Assembly: GCA_965263345.1 (NCBI GenBank)
Contig: CBDHHC010000024.1
Coordinates: 124,001 to 188,000, forward strand
Reading direction: 5' to 3'
Length of the DNA stretch: 64,000 nucleotides
From: CBDHHC01 sp965263345
GTDB taxonomy: Bacteria > Pseudomonadota > Alphaproteobacteria > Rhizobiales > CBDHHC01
Made by a program: the position numbers and the translations under genes. Numbering within the stretch: position 1 is the first letter of the stretch; every line of letters starts with the position of its first letter. Shown here piece after piece: positions 42,338 to 49,373 of the stretch. Under the pieces are notes generated by a model, which did no database searches, was not told the origin of the DNA, and worked only from the letters and a program-made list of their open reading frames with translations.

Positions 42338-42400
42338 AGACTATGATACAATAAGCAACTAGCCTTTAGACCACTTAAAAGAGTGCTATAGTCTTTTTTT
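42338..42400 (+). terminator. Possible terminator after the outer-membrane protein gene
   Basis: AGACTAT (42338-42344) pairs with ATAGTCT (42388-42394), directly followed by six further T. The loop is long (43 nt) and holds a small CACT/AGTG inner pairing, so the structure is weak. Confidence 0.35.
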
Positions 42401-42417
42401 GTAGCATTGGTAAATCC

Positions 42418-42624
42418 TTACTTACCAAATGTCTCAATCATCTCTAGCATATCTTTGAGCGTCTCAATACGCCCATTCGTGTAACCATGAGCATATCCGT
42501 CCGGTATTTTACAACTGGATCGCATATCATTCCGAGCGGTTTCGAGCTCTTTTAAAATTTCTTTACGCAAGATTTTTAAGTTTGGTGTCATCAGTTTAAA
42601 CTTTCTACAAAAATGGGCAATCAT
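42418..42624 (-). CDS. Small hypothetical protein
   Basis: This encodes up to 68 residues; Met-12 (M-T-P-N-L-K) is a good alternative start. The product is a charged helical protein with a G-Y-A-H-G-Y-T-N-G-R-I-E motif near 43-54. No signal or membrane segment. Function unknown. Confidence 0.5.
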   Translation of the reverse strand: MIAHFCRKFKLMTPNLKILRKEILKELETARNDMRSSCKIPDGYAHGYTNGRIETLKDMLEMIETFGK

Positions 42625-42723
42625 TGATACGGTGAAAAGAAATGATTAGATGTGTTATTGAGAAAGCTTTACTTCACTTGGAATGATGTAATCCATAAGC
42701 AATGAAAAAACGTATTTGATAGT

Positions 42724-43149
42724 ATGAAGAATAATTTAGGCAAAATAAGTGTTTTCTATGATGGTGCTTGTCCTATTTGCACAAGAGAAATCAATTATTA
42801 TGAAAAACTGGACTCAAACAGAAATGTCAATTGGGTAGATATCACTAAGACTGATAAAGAGATGATTACCTCCGGCCTGACAAAAAGCCAGGCTTTGGCC
42901 CGTTTTCATATTATGGCTGAAGATGGTAGATTATATTCAGGCGGCACAGCCTTCGCAAAACTCTGGACCCAACTTCCTTATTTCAAATACCTCGGATATC
43001 TATTTCAATATCCTCCAATGTCATGGATCTTAGATATTGTCTATGTTATATTTCTTCGCGTAAGACCAGCAATACAGTCATTATTTCAACAAAAACAAAA
43101 TAACGAAACAAAATGTCAGCGAACACAGGACAAAACAACTATGCGCTAG
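42724..43149 (+). CDS. DUF393 (DCC-family) thiol-disulphide oxidoreductase
   Basis: This 141-residue protein has the DCC-family signature: V-F-Y-D-G-A-C-P-I-C near residue 10-19 (CxxC active site), R-E-I-N-Y-Y-E-K-L, W-V-D-I, a central R-F-H-I-M near 60 and a hydrophobic C-terminal part. It is a thioredoxin-like redox protein; precise substrates are not known. The end overlaps the next frame by 37 nt, so the two are translationally coupled. Confidence 0.9.
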   Translation: MKNNLGKISVFYDGACPICTREINYYEKLDSNRNVNWVDITKTDKEMITSGLTKSQALARFHIMAEDGRLYSGGTAFAKLWTQLPYFKYLGYLFQYPPMSWILDIVYVIFLRVRPAIQSLFQQKQNNETKCQRTQDKTTMR

Positions 43150-43922
43150 ATGCTTTAATCGCTTTACTTGTAATTGCTTTGTCATTTTCAATTTTCAATC
43201 AATCAAATAAAAACAAAAACACACCATCTGAACAAAGTCAGAGGATAGCAAAACCAGCCCTGCAAATAGGCGCTTATGTAGGAGGGGCAGATACGAAAGG
43301 TTGGCCGCTTGTTATTACAAAATCCGATGATGAAAGAACAATAATAAATGATATTGTATGGCAAGGCGAAAACTTTAAAGCTCCAATTTATTACGGCATA
43401 AGAACGATTTATCGCAGACCATTTCTGAAACACATAGGTTACATGACTGACTTCACACATATCAAAGCAGTCGCGCCACCCAGTGGAACAGTGACATTCA
43501 TTTATGAAAAAGGAAAAGAGCAAAAACGCGTAACAGAACCTCTAAATAAAACAATAAAGAAACTCCAATTTAGTCATGGGCATAATTTATTGACAATAAA
43601 TGGTATACTCAGCCTTCCAGTCTTTTACGGTTGGATCAAACCTTACATAGGCATAGGAGCAGGAGGCGTACTCCCACACGTTGAGTTTCAGCGTTATAGC
43701 GATCCCAGAAATCTATGGACAAGCGAATACCAATTCACAGGTCCAGTAATTCAAGGACAGATTGGCATCGAAATAAAAATAACAGAGCGCTTTTCATGGT
43801 TTTTTGAATACAAACTGAATTATGCAAATATTGATGCAACACTAAAAACCGGTGAGCGTATCCAGACGCAGCTCTATACACATCAAGGAGTCTCTGGTCT
43901 ATTAGGCGATATTATAAGATAA
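43113..43922 (+). CDS. Lipid A oxidase (LpxQ)-like envelope protein
   Basis: This is a 269-residue protein with one N-terminal hydrophobic segment (about 10-26). The I-W-Q-G-E-N-F-K-A-P-I-Y-Y-G-I-R near residue 90-100 and M-T-D-F-T-H-I-K-A near 113 resemble the outer-membrane barrel of rhizobial LpxQ-like proteins, and the later aromatic alternating segments (Y-G-W-I-K-P-Y-I-G-I-G-A-G-G) fit a small barrel. LpxQ oxidises the proximal glucosamine of lipid A using O2. Assignment is by motif likeness only. It could equally be another outer-membrane barrel. It is coupled to the DCC oxidoreductase upstream. Confidence 0.55.
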   Translation: MSANTGQNNYALDALIALLVIALSFSIFNQSNKNKNTPSEQSQRIAKPALQIGAYVGGADTKGWPLVITKSDDERTIINDIVWQGENFKAPIYYGIRTIYRRPFLKHIGYMTDFTHIKAVAPPSGTVTFIYEKGKEQKRVTEPLNKTIKKLQFSHGHNLLTINGILSLPVFYGWIKPYIGIGAGGVLPHVEFQRYSDPRNLWTSEYQFTGPVIQGQIGIEIKITERFSWFFEYKLNYANIDATLKTGERIQTQLYTHQGVSGLLGDIIR

Positions 43923-43924
43923 AA

Positions 43925-44329
43925 TTACTCTTTAAGTTCAAACTTAGCTTTTATGCGTCGATAACCTTCTGGGTTTAAACATTTTAAGGCAAGCATTTCA
44001 CAGGCTTCTGCAGAATAATTATCATAAGATCTGGCGCTAATGCGATAACGACCTTTTTGGAGTTTAGGCCCAAAGGCGACATGACAATATTTACGTTTTG
44101 GCTTTTTAATGTTTAAAAGCGGATAAATTGTTACCCCAAACTTATTTTTAACTGCCTTATCGCGAAAACACGTTTCTATCTCTTGTTTAGAAAAACCTCT
44201 AACAAAGCTTTCTTTATGAATTGCTTTTTGAAGTGGAGGGAAATCCTCAGGCTTAATGATTGTAAATTTATCTTTTTTTGCACAGGAAGCTAACGAAAAG
44301 ATGACAAGAAGAAAAGCAACATATTTCAT
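43925..44329 (-). CDS. Small lipoprotein of unknown function
   Basis: From M-K-Y-V-A-F-L-L (44329) this protein has 134 residues, with lipobox L-A-S-C (about 13-16) followed by Ala-Lys, so outer-membrane or periplasmic sorting is likely. Three more Cys (E-T-C-F-R-D, K-Y-C-H-V-A and E-A-C-E-M-L-A-L-K-C) may pair. No family recognised. It lies ~105 nt downstream of the structured leader-like unit at 44.4-44.6 kb on the same strand and is convergent with the LpxQ-like gene. Confidence 0.65.
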   Translation of the reverse strand: MKYVAFLLVIFSLASCAKKDKFTIIKPEDFPPLQKAIHKESFVRGFSKQEIETCFRDKAVKNKFGVTIYPLLNIKKPKRKYCHVAFGPKLQKGRYRISARSYDNYSAEACEMLALKCLNPEGYRRIKAKFELKE

Positions 44330-44437
44330 AATGATTTCATTTTTATTATTGATTTTAATGAACAAAAGCTATGGGCTTTTTATGGTATAATTAAGGTAAC
44401 CATCGGTGCGTAGAGAATTGTTAACAATCGTAATCTC

Positions 44438-44610
44438 AAACAAATAAGGGCCGCTTGCGCGACCCTCGTGAGATTGGCTGATGGTCTTCAGCCATAAACC
44501 TTAAGAAAGCTTAGTCCCTATAAGAGGCTGCTCTTATAAAGCGCTGAAACTCCCAGGCTGTGACCAATGAGCGATATTCCCACTAGACATCAGATCACCT
44601 CCTTTCAATT
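44438..44610 (-). ncRNA. Structured leader or small RNA with peptide and terminator-like hairpins
   Basis: On the minus strand a near-perfect Shine-Dalgarno (44594-44605, complement of the 16S 3' end) precedes an 18-codon ORF. A perfect hairpin spans the stop codon (TAAGAG-CAGC-CTCTTA, 44521-44536). Then come GGCTGA/TCAGCC (44476-44493) and an AGGGTCGC-GCAA-GCGGCCCT hairpin (44447-44466) followed by TTATTTGTTT, with AATCTCA/TGAGATT closing around it (44432-44475). Layout resembles a translational attenuator. It could regulate the downstream lipoprotein gene or act as its own RNA. Confidence 0.5.
44534..44590 (-). CDS. 18-residue leader-type peptide
   Basis: ATG at 44590 is set 7 nt after AGGAGG, which belongs to a 12-nt match to the anti-Shine-Dalgarno. 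The ORF encodes M-S-S-G-N-I-A-H-W-S-Q-P-G-S-F-S-A-L and stops at TAA. The stop overlaps a perfect hairpin. The peptide has one His and one Trp, not the runs seen in amino-acid attenuators. I do not recognise it. Because it is so well initiated, either the peptide or the ribosome passage probably matters. Confidence 0.45.
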   Translation of the reverse strand: MSSGNIAHWSQPGSFSAL

Positions 44611-44692
44611 GTTTCAACTAAGACTCTTTTAACACAAAATACGAAACGAACCAAGTACAATTAAAGAGCAGGTAATTATGAAAAAAATCAAA

Positions 44693-44869
44693 TTAATAGC
44701 CACGGCTTCCGCGATTATTACTAGGTTGAGAATCACTTTTATCCCATGTATCGGAAACAGAACTACCTCGATCATATGTAGTACATGCTGACAAGGAGAA
44801 TGCTAGAAAGATAGCAAGGACCACTGCTGCAATACGTGCATTCATGATAGTATGCAATATAGTTTTCAT
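44693..44869 (-). CDS. Very small lipoprotein
   Basis: From M-K-T-I-L-H (44869), which follows GGAGACTAAA, this protein has 58 residues with lipobox L-S-A-C (about 25-28) and a short mature part rich in Ser, Asp and Gly. It resembles small entericidin- or osmotic-type lipoproteins in size only. It is monocistronic and divergent from nothing obvious. Function unknown. Confidence 0.6.
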   Translation of the reverse strand: MKTILHTIMNARIAAVVLAIFLAFSLSACTTYDRGSSVSDTWDKSDSQPSNNRGSRGY

Positions 44870-45004
44870 TTTAGTCTCCAAAAGCGTTTTTAACTTTAAA
44901 AGCACATGAGTGCGACGCTTAAAGAAACAAAATGTCAATTATATGAGAGCATTAGCTATTAAAATAGATTAACATAATTCTAGCGTTCAATTGTCGATCA
45001 ATTT

Positions 45005-45826
45005 TTAGTCAACTTTATTAAGTTTTCTCAAAAAACGTAATTTGCCAATAGCAAGAGAACTAAGATCACTAAAGCGACCACTACCTATAACAGGAAGTCC
45101 CTTCGTGTTCAGTATAACAACTTCAAGACGTCCGACAAATTTTTCAAATGGAATGAGATTAAGCGCAAGCTCTTGTTCGGATTCATAATAAGAAAATTGT
45201 CGAACATCAGGAACGACAAAATAATGCCCTTGAGGAACAATAAATTGATAACCTTGATTAGAAGGTTTCTTATTTGACAGGTTTATAACAGAATATTGAA
45301 CACCATTTGGTAATGTCTCATCCAAGGAAGTCACGTGATACCCTAAGTCCTGGTCAAAATAGTCTTTAGATGGAGTACTTTTAATTTGCAGGTCATTAAT
45401 AAAAAGAGCGCCAGAATGTATTCTGACGCGTTCACCAGGAAAAGCAATGACACGGCCAATCAATGCAGAACTTTTATCTTTGAAATGTTTTTCAGCAAAT
45501 ATGACATCACCACGTTTTGGCAGGCTTTCCAAGAGCCGTCCTTTAGGAAGAATATTTTCTGTAAGTGGAAATAGAAATTTAGGAATGGAGTATTTTGTGT
45601 ACCCATAAGCAAATTTGGAAACAGCAATCCAGTCTTTTTCAATTAATGTTGGTTTCATAAATGGGCCAGCCATCGTGAAAGGTTGATAGGCAAAAGTTCT
45701 GATTAACAAAGCAATACAAACAAAAATTAGAATATATTTAAGTGTACTGCGCCAGCCCGAACCCTTTTGTATTGTGGGTTCTTCTGCCAAAGAAGGAGAT
45801 GGTTGAGAATTATTATGTCTTTGCAT
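45005..45826 (-). CDS. Signal peptidase I homologue lacking both catalytic residues
   Basis: This 273-residue protein has the S26A layout: a cytosolic N-terminus, a membrane segment (about 29-43), then box B and later boxes. Where active enzymes have S-M-x-P-T-L, this protein reads F-M-K-P-T-L (F56 replaces the nucleophile Ser). Where they have Y-I-K-R-V-x-G-x-P-G-D, it reads L-I-G-R-V-I-A-F-P-G-E (G124 replaces the general-base Lys). R-G-D-V-I-F and G-H-Y-F-V-V-P-D remain. So it cannot be a Ser/Lys signal peptidase. A binding or chaperone-like role is possible. A functional lepB must lie elsewhere. Confidence 0.88.
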   Translation of the reverse strand: MQRHNNSQPSPSLAEEPTIQKGSGWRSTLKYILIFVCIALLIRTFAYQPFTMAGPFMKPTLIEKDWIAVSKFAYGYTKYSIPKFLFPLTENILPKGRLLESLPKRGDVIFAEKHFKDKSSALIGRVIAFPGERVRIHSGALFINDLQIKSTPSKDYFDQDLGYHVTSLDETLPNGVQYSVINLSNKKPSNQGYQFIVPQGHYFVVPDVRQFSYYESEQELALNLIPFEKFVGRLEVVILNTKGLPVIGSGRFSDLSSLAIGKLRFLRKLNKVD

Positions 45827-45964
45827 GAGGTCACCCGAATGAAATTATTTTATCACCATTAAAAAATATATATTAAAGAAAAACAATGGCATATAAGTGT
45901 TTTGTTATGTTTATAATTAAATTAATATAACAACAAATTCAGTATAGCATATACAATTATGAGA

Positions 45965-46121
45965 AGTTGTATGAACCTTTTTTTATGTCCAAGCGACAAA
46001 AAGGGTGTGAAGTGAATTTTTACCTCCCGAATGACTTCGCCGCAGCTGTTCCATTATAGAGTGACTGGAACAGGTTTAGCTGGACTGGGTGCTCCCTAAT
46101 TTCCAGTCCAGCACTTTTTTT
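45965..46121 (+). ncRNA. Candidate small RNA ending at a strong terminator
   Basis: No gene lies upstream of the strong plus-strand terminator at 46079-46121, so it should end an RNA. Preceding it are a hairpin CTGTTCC...GGAACAG (about 46046-46073) and an unpaired ACCTCCC (about 46021-46028), an anti-Shine-Dalgarno-type motif. A TATAGCATATACAAT stretch (about 45942-45956) could hold a -10 box. Limits are guesses. The neighbours diverge or converge from it without coding overlap. Confidence 0.45.
46079..46121 (+). terminator. Strong Rho-independent terminator
   Basis: A perfect 10-bp stem (GCTGGACTGG at 46079-46088, CCAGTCCAGC at 46103-46112) is followed by AC and seven T. There is no upstream protein gene on this strand within 2 kb. 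Confidence 0.9.
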
Positions 46122-46132
46122 CTAAGAGTTCC

Positions 46133-46678
46133 TTAGCTCCACTTTATTGAACAGCCCATACTTGGAAATTGTTCTTGAGGTCCTTGGCCGGTATGAGCAA
46201 TCAGGAGCATCGCCTCAACCAGTTCGCGTTTACGGTTGGGCGAACCTTCAAGACCTGCATCATCTAATCGACCACGATATTGTAATTCACCATTTTTATT
46301 AAAACCAAAAAAATCAGGCGTACAAACGGCATCATAAGCTTTGCCGACTGACTGATCCTGATCAACAAGATAAGGAAATGGGAACTTATAATGATCTGAA
46401 AATTTTTTCATATAAGGAGGAGCATCTTCTTCAACCAACATGTAATCGTTAGACATAACAGCAAGGACACCAATATCCTCTGACATAAGCTCCTGGGTAT
46501 CTGTTGCAAGCCTTTCTGCAATCCCCTGCACATAAGGGCAATGATTACAGATAAACATGATCAAAAGGCCCTTATCTCCAAGATGGTCAGACATCTTGAA
46601 CATATTACCTTCAGGGTCAGGTAGATTGAATTCAGGTGCTTTCCACCCAAAGTTACATAAAGGAGTATCGAGTAGCAT
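46133..46678 (-). CDS. Redoxin/thioredoxin-family protein
   Basis: This 181-residue AhpC-TSA/redoxin-like protein has A-P-E-F-N-L-P-D-P-E-G-N near residue 14 and an active-site F-I-C-N-H-C-P-Y-V near 42-50 (CxxC), followed by the usual A-V-M-S-N-D and V-D-Q-D-Q-S-V-G-K-A-Y segments. T-P-D-F-F-G-F shows the cis-Pro. The N-x-C-P variant is typical of a subgroup of bacterial 'thioredoxin family' proteins with unknown partners. It has no signal peptide and is therefore probably cytosolic. It is not CcmG. Confidence 0.88.
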   Translation of the reverse strand: MLLDTPLCNFGWKAPEFNLPDPEGNMFKMSDHLGDKGLLIMFICNHCPYVQGIAERLATDTQELMSEDIGVLAVMSNDYMLVEEDAPPYMKKFSDHYKFPFPYLVDQDQSVGKAYDAVCTPDFFGFNKNGELQYRGRLDDAGLEGSPNRKRELVEAMLLIAHTGQGPQEQFPSMGCSIKWS

Positions 46679-46859
46679 AGTATTTCTTTCTTAGAACCAG
46701 AAAATCATAAATTTATATCATAACTGCATATGTTGACGAATTAAAAAATTCTGGTTCGTGCAACTTTATTTCTATTTTACATCAACCAAAATACAACAAA
46801 AACCCATGAACGGTTCAATGCCATCGTCAACGGTTTTATAACCTTGGAGTATCCACGAA

Positions 46860-47378
46860 ATGGAAAAAATATTTAACGAAGCTCTTGGCCATATCCTTGT
46901 TTATGAGGGTGGCTATGTTGATCATCCTCTTGATCCAGGGGGGGCAACAAATTTTGGAATTACCCAAAATACATTATCAAGATTTAGAAAAAAGAGAGTT
47001 TCTAAACGAGACGTCAGAACTATAACCAATAAAGAGGTTGAGGAGATTTATCATAAAATGTACTGGAAAGCCTGTTCCTGTCATAAACTCCCAGAGGCTA
47101 TAGCATTTGCAGTGTTTGATTGCGGAGTGAACCAGGGCGTATCAAGAGCAATCCAGTTCTTACAAAAAGCAGTTGGGACAAAAGTCGATGGCATAATAGG
47201 TCCCATAACTTTAAGCGCAGTAAAACGTTCAAATCGTTTAGAACTTCTCAACGAATTCATGGCACGTCGCATGAAACATTATGGAGGGTTAAGCAAATTG
47301 TTCAAGACGTTCGGTCTTGGTTGGTCAAGGCGTCTTATTGCAACTCACTCACTAGCCTTAAAGAAACTTAATTCATAA
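46860..47378 (+). CDS. GH108 endolysin
   Basis: This 172-residue peptidoglycan hydrolase has the GH108 catalytic motif E-G-G-Y-V-D-H-P-L-D-P-G-G-A-T-N-F-G-I-T (catalytic Glu at about 16), a W-K-A-C-S-C-H-K-L-P segment, F-D-C-G-V-N-Q-G and a C-terminal peptidoglycan-binding part with V-G-T-K-V-D-G-I-I-G-P. This is a phage/GTA type lysin that cleaves glycan chains. It lacks a signal peptide, so it needs a holin, which is encoded ~730 bp downstream. It lies 6 kb after the GTA tail genes. Confidence 0.92.
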   Translation: MEKIFNEALGHILVYEGGYVDHPLDPGGATNFGITQNTLSRFRKKRVSKRDVRTITNKEVEEIYHKMYWKACSCHKLPEAIAFAVFDCGVNQGVSRAIQFLQKAVGTKVDGIIGPITLSAVKRSNRLELLNEFMARRMKHYGGLSKLFKTFGLGWSRRLIATHSLALKKLNS

Positions 47379-47419
47379 AAATTGGAAGCAGAGAATAACT
47401 CCACTTCCAAGTCATGCTT

Positions 47420-47872
47420 CTACCGAGAACTTTTGAGAAAAAGTTTCAGGTGAGGTTGACCATCTGAAGTTTTTTCCATGGTTTGGCCACTCTGGTCTAT
47501 TTTATAAGTCACGCGCCTTCGCAAATTAGAAAAACTATCGGAACGCACAACATCAATAGCTTCATCAAAAACAACCGTAATTCGATATTGCTCTTTTAGG
47601 AGTTTTTTGACCTGGACAATCTGACCAGTAAAAGAGTGACCAAGATAAAGACCTTGCACAGTTTGTCCAACTTGGACAGGACTGATGTTTTTAATCTTCT
47701 CAATAGCAGCATGAATCATATTCCAGTCCTTATAGCCATATTGATGCGCTATAAGTTCTAACGATTTGCTGTGGTTGATAACATGACCATCTTGCTCCAG
47801 GTCCAATCGTAAGCGTTTTGCTTGATTTTTTAGACCACTTAAAGAAGGCAGAGTATGCATAGAGCTCATCAT
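47420..47872 (-). CDS. Glyoxalase-superfamily-like (Glyoxalase_8) protein
   Basis: This encodes 150 residues. The N-terminal L-K-N-Q-A-K-R-L-R-L-D-L-E-Q-D-G-H-V-I-N-H-S-K-S-L-E-L-I-A-H-Q-Y-G-Y-K-D-W-N pattern is the small helical domain annotated as glyoxalase-superfamily (Glyoxalase_8). The C-terminal part is a beta-rich segment without recognised family. No enzymatic residues can be assigned. It sits in the opposite strand between endolysin and holin genes, a position unusual for a lysis module. Confidence 0.75.
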   Translation of the reverse strand: MMSSMHTLPSLSGLKNQAKRLRLDLEQDGHVINHSKSLELIAHQYGYKDWNMIHAAIEKIKNISPVQVGQTVQGLYLGHSFTGQIVQVKKLLKEQYRITVVFDEAIDVVRSDSFSNLRRRVTYKIDQSGQTMEKTSDGQPHLKLFLKSSR

Positions 47873-48111
47873 AACACCTCATAAAATGTTTTTGGGAAAA
47901 AAATGGTGTCCGTATTGCCATCACCCAATTTAATTCGGTGGATGAATTGTATCTAAAGAACAAGCCTTCACCACAGGAATGATCCTCACGGACGGCAGGC
48001 GCTTGTAGCCTATGATCTTTAGATAAGAGCCTAAATGAGGATTGTCAATAAATCTGTAAATCAGATGAACTCACAATCAATTTAAACTTAAACAACAGGA
48101 GATAGTGCATA

Positions 48112-48306
48112 ATGCTATTTATTCTAAATCGCTTAAAAGAACCATCAACCTTTGCCGGTATCGCAGCATTTTTAGCAGGCTTTGGATTATTAGGTCTAAC
48201 TGAAACACAATGGAATGAAGTTTTCGGCGCAATAGCCGCTCTTGCGGGTGTTGCTGCAATATTCTTGAAAGAAGGACAGTCTGAAATTGAAACAGATCTA
48301 ATATGA
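48112..48306 (+). CDS. Holin-like small membrane protein
   Basis: This 64-residue protein has two membrane segments (about 14-31 and 37-53) and the pattern T-F-A-G-I-A-A-F-L-A-G-F-G-L-L-G-L...A-L-A-G-V-A-A-I-F-L-K-E found in many phage holins. It would permit release of the endolysin. ACAGGAGATAG precedes the ATG. Its stop overlaps the spanin gene by 4 nt (ATGA). Confidence 0.85.
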   Translation: MLFILNRLKEPSTFAGIAAFLAGFGLLGLTETQWNEVFGAIAALAGVAAIFLKEGQSEIETDLI

Positions 48307-48521
48307 CAATCCTCAGAGTCATATTAACAGTTTTACGTCTTCTGGATCGCTTTTTAGCACAATTCAATCAGTGGAAATGGGTTGAGCAGGGGCGACGCAA
48401 GGCGTTTAAGCAAATGAGTAAGAGACATAGACAAAATGTTGAAAAAGCTAAAGCTGCTCGCAATAGTATTAGTCATAATGATATTGACAGCTTGCGCGAA
48501 GATCCCTACTTACGGGATTGA
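48303..48521 (+). CDS. Inner-membrane spanin (Rz-like)
   Basis: This 72-residue protein has a short hydrophobic N-terminus (about 4-18) and a basic coiled-coil body (R-Q-N-V-E-K-A-K-A-A-R-N) ending with L-R-E-D-P-Y-L-R-D. Size and position fit an Rz-type i-spanin. It starts in the holin stop codon, and the lipoprotein partner gene begins inside it in another frame, the well-known Rz/Rz1 embedded layout. Confidence 0.72.
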   Translation: MTILRVILTVLRLLDRFLAQFNQWKWVEQGRRKAFKQMSKRHRQNVEKAKAARNSISHNDIDSLREDPYLRD

Positions 48522-48654
48522 CACATCATGTGAAGCATTTGAACCTATACATTTCTCTAGGTCGGATAGTGTCGAGACAATAAAACAGATTAGAGAGCAT
48601 AATGCAGCATGGAGTTCATTATGCAATCATCATAAAAAAGTTATCAGTGAGTGA
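48436..48654 (+). CDS. Outer-membrane spanin lipoprotein (Rz1-like)
   Basis: This 72-residue lipoprotein has signal K-L-K-L-L-A-I-V-L-V-I and lipobox L-T-A-C at about 17-20. The mature part has E-P-I-H-F-S-R-S-D-S and I-R-E-H-N-A-A-W-S-S-L-C, typical of Rz1-like phage lipoproteins. The coding region overlaps the i-spanin gene by 86 nt in a different frame. The pair fuses inner and outer membranes in the last lysis step. Confidence 0.8.
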   Translation: MLKKLKLLAIVLVIMILTACAKIPTYGIDTSCEAFEPIHFSRSDSVETIKQIREHNAAWSSLCNHHKKVISE

Positions 48655-48791
48655 TTAGCCAAGTCTTAAAAATGGCTAAAATCCAACTATTTATAGGTGT
48701 ATTAGTGCATCTGACACAGCTGTTTTGATTGTTCATGCTTGGTTCAGGCAAAAAGGACTAAAGTATCGACAAAGATTAGGAATGGACGTTT

Positions 48792-49193
48792 ATGAGGTTA
48801 TTTTTAAAAATAGCGGTGGGGTGGACTTTTGCAACGGGAATTATGTTCTTTTCGAGCATATCTCACGCGAGTAGTGGCTGTATACCTTGGAATTCAGCAA
48901 GGCAGATTATCAAGAATAATCAACTTCTTACCGCCAGCGAAGTAAGGAAGAAATATCCTTCGCGCGGGCAAAAGCGCCTTATTGAACTCAAACTCTGCAA
49001 ACGTGGAGGCAGGTATGTCTATAAAATTGTTATGATGTATGGTGGCAAAGTGAGCAAAGTAGATAAAATCGTACTAGATGCAAAATCTGGATCTAAATAC
49101 GGCTTCCCAGCTCACAGCAAAGGAGCTATACGCGCTGGAGTGAGTGCTCCTCCAAAAACTGGATTTGGGGTAGGGATCTTCCGACGTAAATAA
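48792..49193 (+). CDS. Periplasmic PepSY-like protein
   Basis: This 133-residue protein has a signal peptide (about 1-26) and a PepSY-like core: T-A-S-E-V-R-K-K-Y-P-S-R, then R-Y-V-Y-K-I-V-M-M-Y-G-G-K-V-S-K-V-D-K-I-V-L-D-A-K-S-G near 75-100. PepSY proteins inhibit or modulate peptidases or sensors. Placed 180 nt before a PhoP/PhoQ-type two-component pair, it is likely an input or feedback protein of that sensor, as in comparable alphaproteobacterial loci. Confidence 0.8.
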   Translation: MRLFLKIAVGWTFATGIMFFSSISHASSGCIPWNSARQIIKNNQLLTASEVRKKYPSRGQKRLIELKLCKRGGRYVYKIVMMYGGKVSKVDKIVLDAKSGSKYGFPAHSKGAIRAGVSAPPKTGFGVGIFRRK

Positions 49194-49373
49194 TATTTGT
49201 AGGAAGTATTTTACTATCCAGGTCTCTTAGTGTAAGATCATACTCTATTTTACAAAGAATCAATGACTTAGAGCATGCTGTAAAGAACTATTTTAGAGCA
49301 TATTGCAGTTCAATTGATATAAACATTGGTAAACATTAAGCTTAGGTCCAATAACTAAGAGAAGGGCATCACA

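Noticed and set aside
46133..46678. CcmG (periplasmic thioredoxin of cytochrome c maturation)
   Set aside because: No signal anchor and a C-N-H-C active site in place of the CcmG-type motif; it is a cytosolic redoxin.
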